From Chthonomonadales bacterium (GTDB lineage: Bacteria; Armatimonadota; Chthonomonadetes; Chthonomonadales; CAJBBX01): a stretch of 64,000 bases of DNA. The notes beneath the pieces are model-generated. The model did no database searches, was not told the DNA's origin, and saw only the letters and a program-made list of their open reading frames with translations. A program made the position numbers and the translations under genes. The stretch is from the NCBI GenBank assembly GCA_020849275.1, contig JADLGO010000013.1, positions 62,001 through 126,000 on the forward strand, given 5' to 3'. This document shows, in pieces, positions 26,216-37,470 of this stretch (the first letter of the stretch is position 1; every line of letters begins with the position of its first letter).

Positions 26216-26816
26216 CGCCTCGTGCTCCTCCTAGCGGCGCGGTCGCGTTGAAGTAGCCCTGCTTCAGCAGGATGCCGCGGAGTTTCGTGATCGCGCGGTG
26301 CAGATGTGAGGTCACCGCGCTCACGGTGGGTTTGCCGAGTATGGCGGCGATGTCGCGGCGTGAGAGGTCGCGCTCGAACGCCAGGGCGACGATCTCGCGG
26401 TCGTCGGCGCTCAGGAAGTCGAGAGCGCGCCGCACCATGGTCCGGCGCTCCTCGTCCAGCAGGTCGGCCAGCGGCCGCTCCCACGACGAGGAGATCGACT
26501 CGACCTCGGAGACCTCGGTGTCGAGCGAGCAGGTCCGGATCGCGCCGCGGCGTGACGTCTCCGCGATGATGAGGCGCCGGCAGATCTGCAGCAAGTAGCC
26601 TATGTATGGGCGGTTCTCGCCGACGCGGTAGGTCATCACGCTGCGATAGGCTCGCAGGAATGTCTCGGACGCCACGTCGCTGGCCGTCTCGGCGTTGCGG
26701 AGCCGCGAACCGGCGTAGCGCTCGATCCGCGCGTAGTAGCGATCGAAGAGGGCAAGGAAGGCCTCCCGGTCGCCGCCCTGCACGCGGGCGATCAGCGCGT
26801 CGTCTCCTGGATGCAC
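26199..26816 (-). CDS. ECF-type RNA polymerase sigma factor
   Basis: A 205-residue sigma-70 family factor. Region 2 contains [38 protein letters not shown] and region 4 contains [28 protein letters not shown] plus a recognition helix ([17 protein letters not shown]). Start is GTG 26816 after GGAG. A good promoter lies about 50 bases upstream. The two downstream genes on the same strand, the anti-sigma candidate and the PEP-CTERM protein, are likely part of its operon, which suggests control of a surface or exosortase-processed function. Confidence 0.9.
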   Translation of the reverse strand: MHPGDDALIARVQGGDREAFLALFDRYYARIERYAGSRLRNAETASDVASETFLRAYRSVMTYRVGENRPYIGYLLQICRRLIIAETSRRGAIRTCSLDTEVSEVESISSSWERPLADLLDEERRTMVRRALDFLSADDREIVALAFERDLSRRDIAAILGKPTVSAVTSHLHRAITKLRGILLKQGYFNATAPLGGARGDAPTR

Positions 26817-26866
26817 GCCTCACTCCGGCGAATCGCTCGTGGCCGCAGCACGGTTGCTGCCATTCC

Positions 26867-26895
26867 TTTATATCGCGCGGAAGGCGCGTTGTCAC
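26867..26895 (-). promoter_or_regulatory. Sigma-70 promoter of the ECF sigma operon, minus strand
   Basis: Read on the minus strand, GTGACA (26890-26895) and TATAAA (26867-26872) are 17 bases apart, with five of six matches in each box. On the plus strand, a TACAAT at 26931-26936 may be the -10 box for carB2, but no -35 box was found there. Confidence 0.7.
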
Positions 26896-26991
26896 GCGCC
26901 GCTTCCGGGAAGGGGCCGGCGGAGGCGAGGTACAATCGATCGGGCGGTGGGCTGCCGCCGGGGCGGCCCGGCGCAAGGGGGTGGAGAGACC

Positions 26992-28584
26992 GTGACGACG
27001 CCGAGGAAGATCGTGGTGCTGGGCTCCGGGCCGATTCGCATCGGGCAGGGGATCGAGTTCGACTACTGCAGCGTGCACTGCGTCTGGGCGCTGCGGGAGG
27101 CTGGCTACGAGGCCCTGATCATCAACAACAACCCGGAGACGGTCAGCACCGACTTCGACACCTCCGACCGCCTCTACTTCGAGCCGCTCACGCCCGAGGA
27201 CGTCCTCAACATTCTAGACCGCGAGCGTCCCGAGGGCGTCATCGTGCAGTTCGGCGGCCAGACCGCCATCAACCTGGCCCGCCCGCTGCATGAGTGCGGC
27301 GTGCGGATCCTCGGATCCAGCTTCGAGTCGATCGACCTCGCCGAGGACCGCGAGCGCTTCGACCGCGTGCTTCGCGAGCTGGACATCCCGAAGCCGGCGG
27401 GCCGCGCGGTCACCAGTGTGGCGGCGGCGCGGGAGGTCGCCAGCGAGATCGGCTACCCGGTGCTCGTGCGTCCCTCCTACGTGCTCGGAGGGCGCGCCAT
27501 GGAGATCGTCTACAGCCCCGACGAGCTGCTTACCTACATGCACTACGCGGCTGAGGTGTCGCCAAGGGCGCCGATCCTGGTGGACCGGTACGTGCTCGGC
27601 AAGGAGGTCGAGGTCGACGTCATCGGTGATGGCGCCGACTGCCTGCTGCCCGGCATCATGGAGCACATCGAGCGGGCGGGCGTGCACTCCGGGGACTCGA
27701 TGGCCGTCTACCCGCCTCAGACACTGGACGATGACGTGATCGATCAGATCGTCCGCACGGCGATCGCGCTGGCGCACCGGCTCGAGGTGCGAGGCCTGAT
27801 GAACATCCAGTTCGTCGTGGCCACGGAGGGCGGCCGGAACGTGGCGCAGGTGCTCGAGGTGAATCCGCGCGCCAGTCGCACCGTGCCCTTTCTGTCCAAG
27901 GTGACCGGCATCCCCATGGTGAAGGTCGCCACGAACGTGATGATCGGCCAGACACTGCGCGAGCAGGGCTACGAGAGCGGCCTCTACCCGAAAACGCGTC
28001 TGATCGCCGTCAAGGCGCCCGTCTTCAGCTTCCCCAAGCTCGCCGGGGTCGACGTGGGGCTGGGCCCGGAGATGAAGTCGACCGGCGAGATCATGGGCGT
28101 AGACACCGACTACAGCCGCGCGCTCTACAAGGCGATGGTGGCCAGTGGCGTCGACGTGCCGGAGCGCGGCAAACTGATCGCCACCATCGCCGACCACGAC
28201 AAGGCGGAGGCGGCAGGCATCATCCGCGACTTCGCCGAGATCGGCTACTCTGTCCACGCTACGCCTGGCACGGCCTGCTTCCTGGCGGAGCAGGGCATCG
28301 CTGCCTCGCCCGTCAAGAAGATCCGCGATGGCTCGCCCAATCTGCTGGACCTCATCCGCGACGGCAAGATCGACCTGCTCATCAACACGCTCTCCACGGA
28401 CAAGCGCACGGAGCGCGAGGCCGTGCAGATCCGGCGCGCCTCGGTGGAGATGGGCATCCCCTGCCTCACCTCATTGGACACGGCGCGCGCCCTCCTGCTG
28501 GCCCTGGAGGCTCGCCGCCGCGGCCAGGACTTCGCCTGCACCCCGGTCGACGCCTACCTGAGCCCGAGCGCCGAGCGCGCTTGA
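26992..28584 (+). CDS. carB: Carbamoyl-phosphate synthase large subunit, C-terminal half (CarB2)
   Basis: A 530-residue protein equal to the carbamoyl-phosphate-forming half of CarB with the allosteric domain. It begins [20 protein letters not shown] and has [39 protein letters not shown] and [18 protein letters not shown]. The methylglyoxal-synthase-like regulatory domain runs from about 390 ([13 protein letters not shown] to DLLINTLS). Start GTG 26992 follows GGAG. It needs CarB1 and CarA to form a complete enzyme. Its promoter is separate from that of the pyr operon, so stoichiometry could differ. Confidence 0.95.
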   Translation: MTTPRKIVVLGSGPIRIGQGIEFDYCSVHCVWALREAGYEALIINNNPETVSTDFDTSDRLYFEPLTPEDVLNILDRERPEGVIVQFGGQTAINLARPLHECGVRILGSSFESIDLAEDRERFDRVLRELDIPKPAGRAVTSVAAAREVASEIGYPVLVRPSYVLGGRAMEIVYSPDELLTYMHYAAEVSPRAPILVDRYVLGKEVEVDVIGDGADCLLPGIMEHIERAGVHSGDSMAVYPPQTLDDDVIDQIVRTAIALAHRLEVRGLMNIQFVVATEGGRNVAQVLEVNPRASRTVPFLSKVTGIPMVKVATNVMIGQTLREQGYESGLYPKTRLIAVKAPVFSFPKLAGVDVGLGPEMKSTGEIMGVDTDYSRALYKAMVASGVDVPERGKLIATIADHDKAEAAGIIRDFAEIGYSVHATPGTACFLAEQGIAASPVKKIRDGSPNLLDLIRDGKIDLLINTLSTDKRTEREAVQIRRASVEMGIPCLTSLDTARALLLALEARRRGQDFACTPVDAYLSPSAERA

Positions 28585-29063
28585 CGCGGCGCCGCGCCCG
28601 CGCGTCCGCCACGCGCTGCGACCTCGAGGTGGACTTCCACGGTTACACGGCCGCCGAGATGCGCGCCGTCCTCGACGACACCTGGGGACGACGGCGCTGG
28701 CAGGGGCTCCGCCGCGTGCGCGTGGTTCACGGCACGGGGGAGGTCCTCTGGCGCGTGCTGCGGGCGTGGTGCGACGAGAAGGGCATCCCCTGGGCGCCCG
28801 ACCGCCGGGCCGGCGCCACCGTGGTGTTCCCCGTCCAGCGCGCCACGCACGGGCGCGGCCCGGCGCACCGCCCGCTAGGAGCCCTGCGGGAGCGTGCGCA
28901 CCCGACCACCGAGGCCGCTCCGGAGGATCCCTCGCCTGCGCCCGAGCCCGGCGCGCCCTCGGACGCTTCGGGCGCGCGCGACCTGATGGCCGAGGAGTTC
29001 GAGCGGCTGGCCACGGTTGACGAGCGGATGCTTCGCCACCGCAAGGCCCGTGGCGGGGGGTAG
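28581..29063 (+). CDS. Smr-domain protein
   Basis: A 160-residue protein whose first half is a small MutS-related (Smr) domain: [11 protein letters not shown] and the signature [13 protein letters not shown] (about residues 50-62). Smr domains nick or bind nucleic acids; the DxH motif (DFH) and HGxG are both present, so nuclease activity is possible. The second half is Pro/Glu-rich and ends in a helical segment ([17 protein letters not shown]). The TTG start overlaps the carB2 stop by four bases. Confidence 0.82.
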   Translation: MTRRRARASATRCDLEVDFHGYTAAEMRAVLDDTWGRRRWQGLRRVRVVHGTGEVLWRVLRAWCDEKGIPWAPDRRAGATVVFPVQRATHGRGPAHRPLGALRERAHPTTEAAPEDPSPAPEPGAPSDASGARDLMAEEFERLATVDERMLRHRKARGGG

Positions 29064-29077
29064 GCGCCGGCGCGGCG

Positions 29078-29110
29078 CGGGCCGCCCGGCCGTAGCGGCC
29101 GGGCGGCCCG
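29078..29110. terminator. Strong bidirectional hairpin
   Basis: A 15-bp perfect stem (29078-29092 with 29096-29110) with a TAG loop separates the converging Smr and E1 genes. It is composed of only G and C, with no T-run. Confidence 0.7.
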
Positions 29111-29133
29111 GGGCCCGCGCGGGTGCGGGGCGA

Positions 29134-31605
<2,472 letters not shown>

Positions 31606-31752
31606 GGAATCAGGGTCTCCTTGGTTGCATCCTCGCTCGTGCAAAGCCGGGGCCGGCGGCCCCGCGACTGTGCGAGCGGGGCTCAGGTCAAGCGCTGAGC
31701 GTCTCTCTCTGCGCCAGCGTCAGCACTTCGCTCATGACTCTGCCATCGCCCC

Positions 31753-32478
31753 TCAGCGCCCGATGCCGCCGAGGAAGTTGCGCAGGATGGCCCGGCCGTC
31801 CGGGAACGCGTCGGTGTAGTCCTCCGGGTGGAACTGCAGGCTGACGAGCGGGCGGCTCTCGTGCCGCATCGCCTGAATGCGACACTCGGGCGTCGAGGCG
31901 AGCAGCCGGAAGCCGGGGGGCAGCACCTTCACCTCACAGTAGTGCGACTCGAGCACGACCGGCGGGCGGCCGCAACCCGCGAACAGCGGGTCGTCGGCGC
32001 GCAGCTCCAGCTCGTGGAAGCCGCGCTCCATATAGTAGTCCGGGTGGTAATCGGGGTTGGTGATGGGCTCGCCTGGCCGGCGCGGGCGCATGGGCTCATC
32101 ACAGAGCCGCTCCGCGCCGAGCAGGGCGCCGTTGAACAGGAAACCGACCATCTGGTGGCCGCCGCAGAGGGCGAGCAGCGGGATGCGCTCCTCTTCGAGC
32201 ACGCATCGGCCGAGCGGGTGCATCGTCCGGATGTCGTAGTCCTGCCAGGAGCGGCTGAAGCCGCTCAGCACGAGCGCGTCCGGGCGAAGCCGGCGCACGA
32301 GCTCGCGGTTCATGCGATGGTAGGGCACCACGAGGCAGAGTTCCCCGCCTGCCGCCTCCTCGAAGCGCGCCGCATGGGCCGCGTAGGTCCGGGCCCAGTC
32401 CGCCCACTCGTCCGGCTGCGCGAACCCCACATAGACGATCACAGGCGCTTCCTCCAGACGGCCCGCCGCGCTTGACAT
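31753..32478 (-). CDS. Class I glutamine-amidotransferase-like protein
   Basis: A 241-residue protein with a complete GATase triad: C105 in LLALCGGHQMVGF and H217/E219 in LQFHPEDY. No synthetase domain is attached. Unattached GATase-like proteins include gamma-glutamyl hydrolases such as PuuD-type enzymes. The block HYCEVKVLPPGFRLLAST resembles the second half of GATases, where a histidine-containing loop covers the site. The start ATG 32478 has no strong ribosome binding site. Divergent from the DeoR regulator and 147 bases upstream of the E1 gene on the same strand. Confidence 0.82.
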   Translation of the reverse strand: MSSAAGRLEEAPVIVYVGFAQPDEWADWARTYAAHAARFEEAAGGELCLVVPYHRMNRELVRRLRPDALVLSGFSRSWQDYDIRTMHPLGRCVLEEERIPLLALCGGHQMVGFLFNGALLGAERLCDEPMRPRRPGEPITNPDYHPDYYMERGFHELELRADDPLFAGCGRPPVVLESHYCEVKVLPPGFRLLASTPECRIQAMRHESRPLVSLQFHPEDYTDAFPDGRAILRNFLGGIGR

Positions 32479-32500
32479 TCGCGCGTGTATGCTCTATCAT
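32472..32500 (+). promoter_or_regulatory. Near-consensus sigma-70 promoter of the DeoR gene
   Basis: TTGACA (32472-32477) and TATCAT (32495-32500) with a 17-base spacer, the best match in the window. It overlaps the start codon of the divergent GATase gene, so transcription of the two genes is probably mutually exclusive or coordinated. Confidence 0.85.
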
Positions 32501-32502
32501 AC
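32487..32502. promoter_or_regulatory. Palindrome over the -10 box, candidate DeoR operator
   Basis: GTATG (32487-32491) and CATAC (32498-32502) form a perfect dyad with a 6-base centre that covers the -10 box of the regulator promoter. Autoregulation by the DeoR protein is inferred from this position. Confidence 0.45.
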
Positions 32503-32564
32503 GCCACAATGCGAAAAGAAGCAATAGATCGATCGAAAAGAAACGAAAGCGGGAGGTGGATGGC

Positions 32565-33365
32565 ATGAGCCCCGTCGACGGAACGGAACCCGGCGCCATG
32601 TTCGCCGAGGAGCGCCAGCGCGCCGTCGTCGAGCGCCTGCGGAGCGCCGGCAAGGTGACCGTGGAGGAGCTCGCCGCCGCCTTCCACGTCTCGGCGCCGA
32701 CGGTGCGCGCCGACCTGGCGCGCCTGGAGGACCGCGGCCTGCTGCGCCGCACGCACGGGGGCGCCATTCGCGCCGACGGCACCCTCTTCGAGCCACCCTA
32801 CGACCAGCGGCAGGTGATGCGCCACGTGGAGAAGCGGGCCATCGCGCGCGCCGCCGCCGCCAGGGTGAAGGACGGCGAGACGGTGCTGCTGGACGCCGGC
32901 ACGAGCTCGTTCGAGATCGCCTTGCTGCTAAAGGAGCGCGCCGGCCTCACCATCGTCACCAACTCCATCGCCAACGCCGTCACGCTCATGGAGAACCCAG
33001 CGCTCGAGGTCGTGCTGGTCGGTGGCAGCGTGCAGCCCCGGCGCCGGGCGACGCTGGGTCCCCTCGCCGTTGGCTTCCTCGACCGGCTGTGCGTGGACCG
33101 GGCCTTTCTTGCCTTCAACGGCGTGCACCCGGAAGCGGGTTTCACCGTGGTCGACTTCGACGCGGCCGAGGTGAAGCGGCGCATGATGGAGCGCGCGACG
33201 GAGACGATCGCCGTGGCGGATTCCGACAAGATCGGGCGAGTCGCCTTCGCCTGGGCGGCGCCGCTCTCGGCGGCGCGGCTGCTCATCACCGACTCCGGCA
33301 TCGCCGAGGACGACCGTGCGAGGCTCACCGAGAAGGGCCTGGCCGTGGAGATCGCCCGGGTCTGA
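32565..33365 (+). CDS. DeoR-family transcriptional regulator
   Basis: A 266-residue repressor. The N-terminal helix-turn-helix is ERQRAVVERLRSAGKVTVEELAAAF...TVRADLARLEDRGLLRRTHGGA, the exact DeoR pattern. The sugar-phosphate isomerase-like sensor domain has LLDAGTSSFEIALLL, VVLVGGSVQPRRRATLGP, and the D and K of VADSDKIGR. Family members sense phosphorylated sugars. ATG 32565 follows GGGAGG by eight bases. Its target may be its own promoter and the divergent GATase/E1 genes. Confidence 0.93.
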   Translation: MSPVDGTEPGAMFAEERQRAVVERLRSAGKVTVEELAAAFHVSAPTVRADLARLEDRGLLRRTHGGAIRADGTLFEPPYDQRQVMRHVEKRAIARAAAARVKDGETVLLDAGTSSFEIALLLKERAGLTIVTNSIANAVTLMENPALEVVLVGGSVQPRRRATLGPLAVGFLDRLCVDRAFLAFNGVHPEAGFTVVDFDAAEVKRRMMERATETIAVADSDKIGRVAFAWAAPLSAARLLITDSGIAEDDRARLTEKGLAVEIARV

Positions 33366-33399
33366 CGCTGGCGTGACGGGGGCCTCACTCGTCTTTCGA

Positions 33400-33434
33400 A
33401 CGCAGCGCCCCGCTCGATGAGCGGGGCGCTGCGT
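33400..33434. terminator. Bidirectional hairpin terminator
   Basis: A 14-bp perfect stem (33400-33413 with 33421-33434) and a 7-base loop lie between the DeoR gene and the opposing lipoprotein gene. Confidence 0.75.
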
Positions 33435-33460
33435 GGCTCCGAGTGTCCCCCAGGCCGCGG

Positions 33461-33676
33461 CTAGCCGCCGTTACCGCGCATGGGCGGCGCCGTGGGGGCC
33501 GCCTTGCGCGTGTAGGGCGCCTGCGAGGCGGCCGAGCCTGGCGGGGGCGCGGGGTTGGCTGACGGTGCGGCGACCTGGCCGTTAGTCGGCGCCGCCGCGT
33601 CCGTCTGGCTCGAGCTACATCCCCCGACGAGGCCGACCGCCAGCGCCGCCATCGTCAGGAACAACGCCTTGCGCAT
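33461..33676 (-). CDS. Short proline-rich lipoprotein
   Basis: A 71-residue protein starting MRKALFLTMAALAVGLVGGC; the lipobox VGGC puts the modified cysteine at residue 20. The mature part is a short Ala/Pro/Ser/Gly-rich tail without a fold. It directly follows a DUF1559 pseudopilin on the same strand and parallels the two other short anchored proteins at 34695 and 37142, although those have membrane helices instead of a lipobox. Confidence 0.75.
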   Translation of the reverse strand: MRKALFLTMAALAVGLVGGCSSSQTDAAAPTNGQVAAPSANPAPPPGSAASQAPYTRKAAPTAPPMRGNGG

Positions 33677-33728
33677 GTGGATGCTTCCTTCGCCGCGCGG
33701 CCGCCGGTTGCCGGCCCCGCGCGACGAT

Positions 33729-34547
33729 TCAGTTATGGTCGTACTGCCAGTGCGTGTAGTACCAGTTGGTGCCGTCGGACTCGCACTTCATCACCTCGCC
33801 GATCTTCATGGCCTTGGCGTGACCGTCGACCATGGTGATGTTGGCGAGGCCGGAGTGCGCGGCCTCGGCTCCCGTGCGCCCGTTGGCGCGGTGCACGAAC
33901 CAGACGAAACCGTCGCCGGCGGCGCCGCAGTTATCGGCCACCGGGCTGGCGGGCCAGACGCCCGTGTTGCCGACGCCCAGGCTGGCCGACGGGCCCCAGT
34001 CCCAGGCGCTATCGCCGACCATGAAGACCGTCTCGGCGGGCCGGCGCACCAGGCTCAGCTTGCTGAGCGCGCCCCACTCGACCAGCCAGATGTTGATGGC
34101 CTGCTGGGCGAAGGAGCCGTAGTAGGCGCCGTTCTGCTCGAGCGCGGCCACGTAGGGCTGGCCGTAGATGGCCGCGTTCGGGATGGCGGACTTCCAGTTG
34201 GTGCGGCCGATCTCCGGGCAGTAGCCGATGTCCTTGTTCTTGATGTACGGCTCGATCACGTTGGCGAACATCGTTGGGACCCGGTTGGGGTCCGTGCCCG
34301 GTGCTCCCCAGTACGGGCAGCAGGTTCCACTGTTGTCCAGGTGTGGGATGCGCTCGCTGTAGTCCTGTGAGTACATGAGGGCGGCGAGGGCGAACTGCTT
34401 GGAGTTGCTCAGGCACGCCGAGGCTCGCGCCGAGGCCCGCGCCGAAGCGAAGACCGGGAAGAGGATGGCGGCGAGAATGGCGATGATGGCGATGACGACA
34501 AGAAGCTCGATCAGAGTGAAAGCCCCCGCGGATCCGCGTCGGTGCAT
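33729..34547 (-). CDS. DUF1559 pseudopilin 1
   Basis: A 272-residue type IV pilin-like protein. The leader ends in [25 protein letters not shown] (cleavage before the Phe by prepilin peptidase, with Ala at the last leader position here), followed by the conserved [18 protein letters not shown] helix. The globular part has several cysteines and ends with [15 protein letters not shown], the H-X9-DG signature of DUF1559. ATG 34547 is preceded by AAGGAGAAG; an in-frame ATG further upstream would put that site inside the gene. Such proteins form thin surface or secretion fibres. Confidence 0.92.
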   Translation of the reverse strand: MHRRGSAGAFTLIELLVVIAIIAILAAILFPVFASARASARASACLSNSKQFALAALMYSQDYSERIPHLDNSGTCCPYWGAPGTDPNRVPTMFANVIEPYIKNKDIGYCPEIGRTNWKSAIPNAAIYGQPYVAALEQNGAYYGSFAQQAINIWLVEWGALSKLSLVRRPAETVFMVGDSAWDWGPSASLGVGNTGVWPASPVADNCGAAGDGFVWFVHRANGRTGAEAAHSGLANITMVDGHAKAMKIGEVMKCESDGTNWYYTHWQYDHN

Positions 34548-34694
34548 TGTCTTCTCCTTCGTAAGCGCGTCCATCACGTTGGACGGACCGCCCGGCGGTT
34601 GGGGCGGCGCAGCGCGCCCGGCGGCGCTGCGCACGCATGTCGATGCCGCCCACCCCGACCTGGCGGCCGGGCGCCGGGAGAGGCGGCCCCTCGC

Positions 34695-34934
34695 CTACTC
34701 CGTTGCCGGCATCCCGACGGTCGCCTGCGATCCGGCCCCGCCGCCCGGGGCCTGCGCCGGCGCCCCGCCACCCGAGCCGGGCGTCATCGCTGGGCTCGTG
34801 GCGGCCGGCATCATTCCGGCCGGCGGCTTGCGCGGGTGCGGGCTCGCGGTGCGCCAGTAGATGGCGACCACGACAACGACCAGGAGCACCAGTGCCGCGA
34901 CGGCGACGCCGGGCGGAACCTCGATCTTACGCAT
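34695..34934 (-). CDS. Short membrane-anchored Pro/Gly-rich protein (pseudopilin partner)
   Basis: A 79-residue protein: MRKIEVPPG, one membrane helix (about 9-26), then an Ala/Gly/Pro/Met-rich tail. It follows pseudopilin 2 by 18 bases. Its plan (MRK, short N-terminus, helix, proline-rich tail) is the same as that of the 87-residue protein at 37142, so the two are likely paralogues. No known family. Confidence 0.7.
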   Translation of the reverse strand: MRKIEVPPGVAVAALVLLVVVVVAIYWRTASPHPRKPPAGMMPAATSPAMTPGSGGGAPAQAPGGGAGSQATVGMPATE

Positions 34935-34952
34935 GGTTCTACCCCGATCCGG

Positions 34953-35642
34953 CTAGTTGACCGGCGACCAGACGTCGCCCCAGAACTCCAGCTTGTAGAA
35001 GCTGTTGCCCGACTGCACGACCGAGGACTTCTTGATCCACTTGGCGTGACCGTCGAGGAACTGCACGTTGGAGCCCTCGTTGTGGCGAGGCGCCCAGCGC
35101 TTGTAGTTCGGATCGCCGTTGCACATCGGCTGCGTCTCGAAGCGGTAGTAGCCCCAGGCCCACTCCTCGTCTCTGGCGTTCACGTCCCAGTAGCGGATGT
35201 CCATGAACCAGCAGCGCTCTGCGGGCCGGTTCTGGACGCTGTAGTTGCGGATGGGCCACGCAGAGCCCGTGTAGTACTCGCTGACCCCCCAGGCGTTGAT
35301 GCCGTAGTGGGTGATGAGCGCGATCGTGTTGTCGTCCCAGCCCCCCGTGTCGGGTTGGCCGAGGGTGGGGCACCACTGTATCTCGACGTTCTTGGTGTAG
35401 GGGCGGATCAGGAGCGGATAATAGACGGTGGTCTGTGCGGGCACGCACATCTCGTCGTAGTCCTGCACATACATGATGCTGGCGGTGCCGATGTTCTTGA
35501 GGTTGGAGAGGCAGGCGGTGGCGCGCGCCTTCTCCCGCGCCTGGGCAAACACCGGGAACAGAATGGCGGCGAGAATGGCGATGATGGCGATCACCACAAG
35601 CAACTCGATCAGCGTGAAGCCCGGTCTTCGTCGGTGCGGCAT
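34953..35642 (-). CDS. DUF1559 pseudopilin 2
   Basis: A 229-residue pseudopilin with the leader RRRPG and hydrophobic helix [20 protein letters not shown], then [20 protein letters not shown]. The H-X9-DG signature is [16 protein letters not shown]. Rich in Trp and Tyr ([12 protein letters not shown]). ATG 35642 follows AAAGGAG. It is preceded on the same strand by the GntR/LacI-type regulator 126 bases upstream and may be transcribed with it. Confidence 0.92.
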   Translation of the reverse strand: MPHRRRPGFTLIELLVVIAIIAILAAILFPVFAQAREKARATACLSNLKNIGTASIMYVQDYDEMCVPAQTTVYYPLLIRPYTKNVEIQWCPTLGQPDTGGWDDNTIALITHYGINAWGVSEYYTGSAWPIRNYSVQNRPAERCWFMDIRYWDVNARDEEWAWGYYRFETQPMCNGDPNYKRWAPRHNEGSNVQFLDGHAKWIKKSSVVQSGNSFYKLEFWGDVWSPVN

Positions 35643-35768
35643 GGTAGGCTCCTTTCGGTCATTGCTCCGCGCCCGGCGGCGCGGGACGGCGGGCTCGGAA
35701 GCCCCCCGGTCGTTTCCGCGGCTTGCGCGGACGCACAGCGCGGCCACCGCTGGGAGGCGGCCGCGGTC

Positions 35769-36953
35769 TCAGGATCCGGCGTCGTGCCGGCCTGGTGCGG
35801 CTAGGGTCAGTGCCGGGCAGGTCGAGAGGCGCTCGACGAGCTCCGGCATCACGACAACACGCGTCGGGTCCGGCGTGTGACCGTTGCGGGCGCCCCGCTC
35901 CTCCTGCACGAGCTCGGCCAGGGCAAGGTCGGCGGCGCGCTGGCCCATCTCCGACCAGGAGACTCGCAGCGTGGTGAGCGGCGGGTCCAGCAGCGGCGCG
36001 AACGGCTCGTCATCGTAGCCGGTAAGAGACATGGAGCCCGGGACGCGCAGGCCGCGCGCGCGAAGCTCCTTGGCGACGAGCGCCGCGACGATGTCGGATG
36101 CCGCGGCGATGGCGGTCGGGCGTCGACCCACCGGCAGGTCCAGCCACAGGTCCAGGATGTCGGCGACCGTGGGATGCGGGCGCCGGGCGCAGCACACGAG
36201 CTGCGGGTCGCCGGCGATGCCCGCCTCGGCCAGCGCGTCCTCGTATGCGCGCTGTCGCACGTCGTAATGGTAGGGGCGCAGCCCGCGCAGAAACGCGATG
36301 CTCCGGTGCCCCAACCCGAGCAGATGGCCCATGGCGGCGCGCATGCCGCCGTAGCTGTCGTGCACCACGCGGGCGAAGGGCGCGGCGGGCTCATGGTCGA
36401 CTACGACCACGGGATACTGGTGGTCGGCCAGCCAGCGAAGTCCTCGCTCCGGCATGTTTCCGAAGACGATGGCGCCGTCGAAGCGGGCCTGGCGGGCCCA
36501 GTCGGCGAGGCGCGCCACGGAGAACCCCCCGGGCACGTCGCCGCTGCCCATCGTCACCGCCAGGACCCCCCACATCTCGGCGGTGAGCGCGTGGGCCGCA
36601 GCCTGTGACATCTGCATCTCGGCCATCGTGTAGGTGGGCGCGTCCTGCCAAACGGCCCAGCAGGAGATCAGGGCGACGACGCGGCTGCGGGGGCGCGCGC
36701 GCCCGTCGCCGCCTCGCCGGGCCACCACGGTGCCGCCGGCCACCGAGCGGCGGACCACGCCCCGGCGCGCAAGCTCGGCCAGCGCGCGGTTGGCGGTCTG
36801 GTAGGCGATGTGGTAGTGCGCGGCGATCTTTCGCGCCGACCACAGCGTGTGGCCCTCGGCGAGGGTCTGGGAGCAGACGGCACTCTCGATCTGATCGACG
36901 ATCTGAAGGTAGAGAGGCTGCCGTCCGAGCGGATCGAGGTAGAGGCTTATCAA
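35769..36953 (-). CDS. GntR-headed, LacI-type ligand-binding transcriptional regulator
   Basis: A 394-residue AraR-like hybrid. The N-terminal winged helix is GntR type (PLYLQIVDQIESAV...ARKIAAHYHIAYQTANRALAELARRGVVRR, about residues 10-65). The C-terminal periplasmic-binding-like domain is LacI type (about 85-380: FDGAIVFGNMP, LGHRSIAFLRGLRPYHYDVRQRAYEDAL, PTAIAAASDIVA, SLTGYDDEPFAPLLDPPLTTLRV). The start chosen is TTG 36953, six bases after GGAG, because a strong promoter at 37009-37037 lies inside the longer frame that runs to 37055. Ligand is probably a sugar. Confidence 0.88.
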   Translation of the reverse strand: MISLYLDPLGRQPLYLQIVDQIESAVCSQTLAEGHTLWSARKIAAHYHIAYQTANRALAELARRGVVRRSVAGGTVVARRGGDGRARPRSRVVALISCWAVWQDAPTYTMAEMQMSQAAAHALTAEMWGVLAVTMGSGDVPGGFSVARLADWARQARFDGAIVFGNMPERGLRWLADHQYPVVVVDHEPAAPFARVVHDSYGGMRAAMGHLLGLGHRSIAFLRGLRPYHYDVRQRAYEDALAEAGIAGDPQLVCCARRPHPTVADILDLWLDLPVGRRPTAIAAASDIVAALVAKELRARGLRVPGSMSLTGYDDEPFAPLLDPPLTTLRVSWSEMGQRAADLALAELVQEERGARNGHTPDPTRVVVMPELVERLSTCPALTLAAPGRHDAGS

Positions 36954-37008
36954 GGTGCGCTCCGAGCGCAGCCCGATCGTGGGCGGCTGATATGACTGCA
37001 ATGGGGGC

Positions 37009-37037
37009 AGTGTAACACCGCGGCGAGCCGGTGTCAA
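37009..37037 (-). promoter_or_regulatory. Sigma-70 promoter with internal dyad, minus strand
   Basis: On the minus strand, TTGACA (37032-37037) and TACACT (37009-37014) are 17 bases apart. The spacer contains a perfect 6-bp dyad, ACACCG (37015-37020) with CGGTGT (37029-37034), well placed to be an autoregulatory operator for the GntR/LacI-type regulator. Confidence 0.75.
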
Positions 37038-37070
37038 GGCTCGCGAGGCGTACATGACGATTGCTCATCG

Positions 37071-37112
37071 CGCCATGCGGCGCCGTCCACGAAGGGACGG
37101 CGCCGCATGGCG
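37071..37112. terminator. 18-bp perfect hairpin
   Basis: 37071-37088 pairs without mismatch with 37095-37112 around ACGAAG. It lies after the 87-residue anchored protein gene (minus strand, ends 37142) and upstream of the regulator promoter, so it ends the pseudopilin 3 transcript. Confidence 0.8.
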
Positions 37113-37141
37113 GATGGCGAGCGCAGGCGGGACGCTCCGCG

Positions 37142-37405
37142 CTACTCCGGCGCGGGCAGCCCGGATGGCGGGCCCGCGCCGGGCGAGATGCGCGAGCCGG
37201 GCGGAGGCGGTAGCGGGGCTGCCGGAGCGCCCGCCGAGCCGCTGCCGCCGGCCATCACCGGGATTCCACCTGGCGGGTGCGGCTTGGGCGGTTTGTCGGT
37301 CTTGACACCCTCGGCGCCGGTCGCCCGCAGGAAGTACAGGACGACGGCCCCGACGAGCGCCACGAGCACGGCAACGAACACGGCGGGATTGACCTCTTTG
37401 CGCAT
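37142..37405 (-). CDS. Short membrane-anchored Pro/Gly-rich protein (pseudopilin partner)
   Basis: An 87-residue protein: MRKEVNPAV, one membrane helix (about 8-26), a short Lys-rich stretch (KTDKPPKPHPPGG) and a Gly/Ala/Pro tail that ends LPAPE. It follows pseudopilin 3 by 65 bases and is built like the protein at 34695. It is probably exported with the tail outside. No known family. Confidence 0.7.
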   Translation of the reverse strand: MRKEVNPAVFVAVLVALVGAVVLYFLRATGAEGVKTDKPPKPHPPGGIPVMAGGSGSAGAPAAPLPPPPGSRISPGAGPPSGLPAPE

Positions 37406-37470
37406 CGCACTCCCTCGAACGGGGGGGCATCGCCGGAGCAGGTCCGGCGATGCTCACCGCCACGCAACGA

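Noticed and set aside
36954-37055. Longer N-terminus of the GntR/LacI-type regulator starting at ATG 37055
   Set aside because: The TTGACA-17-TACACT promoter lies inside it, so the transcript would begin after that ATG.
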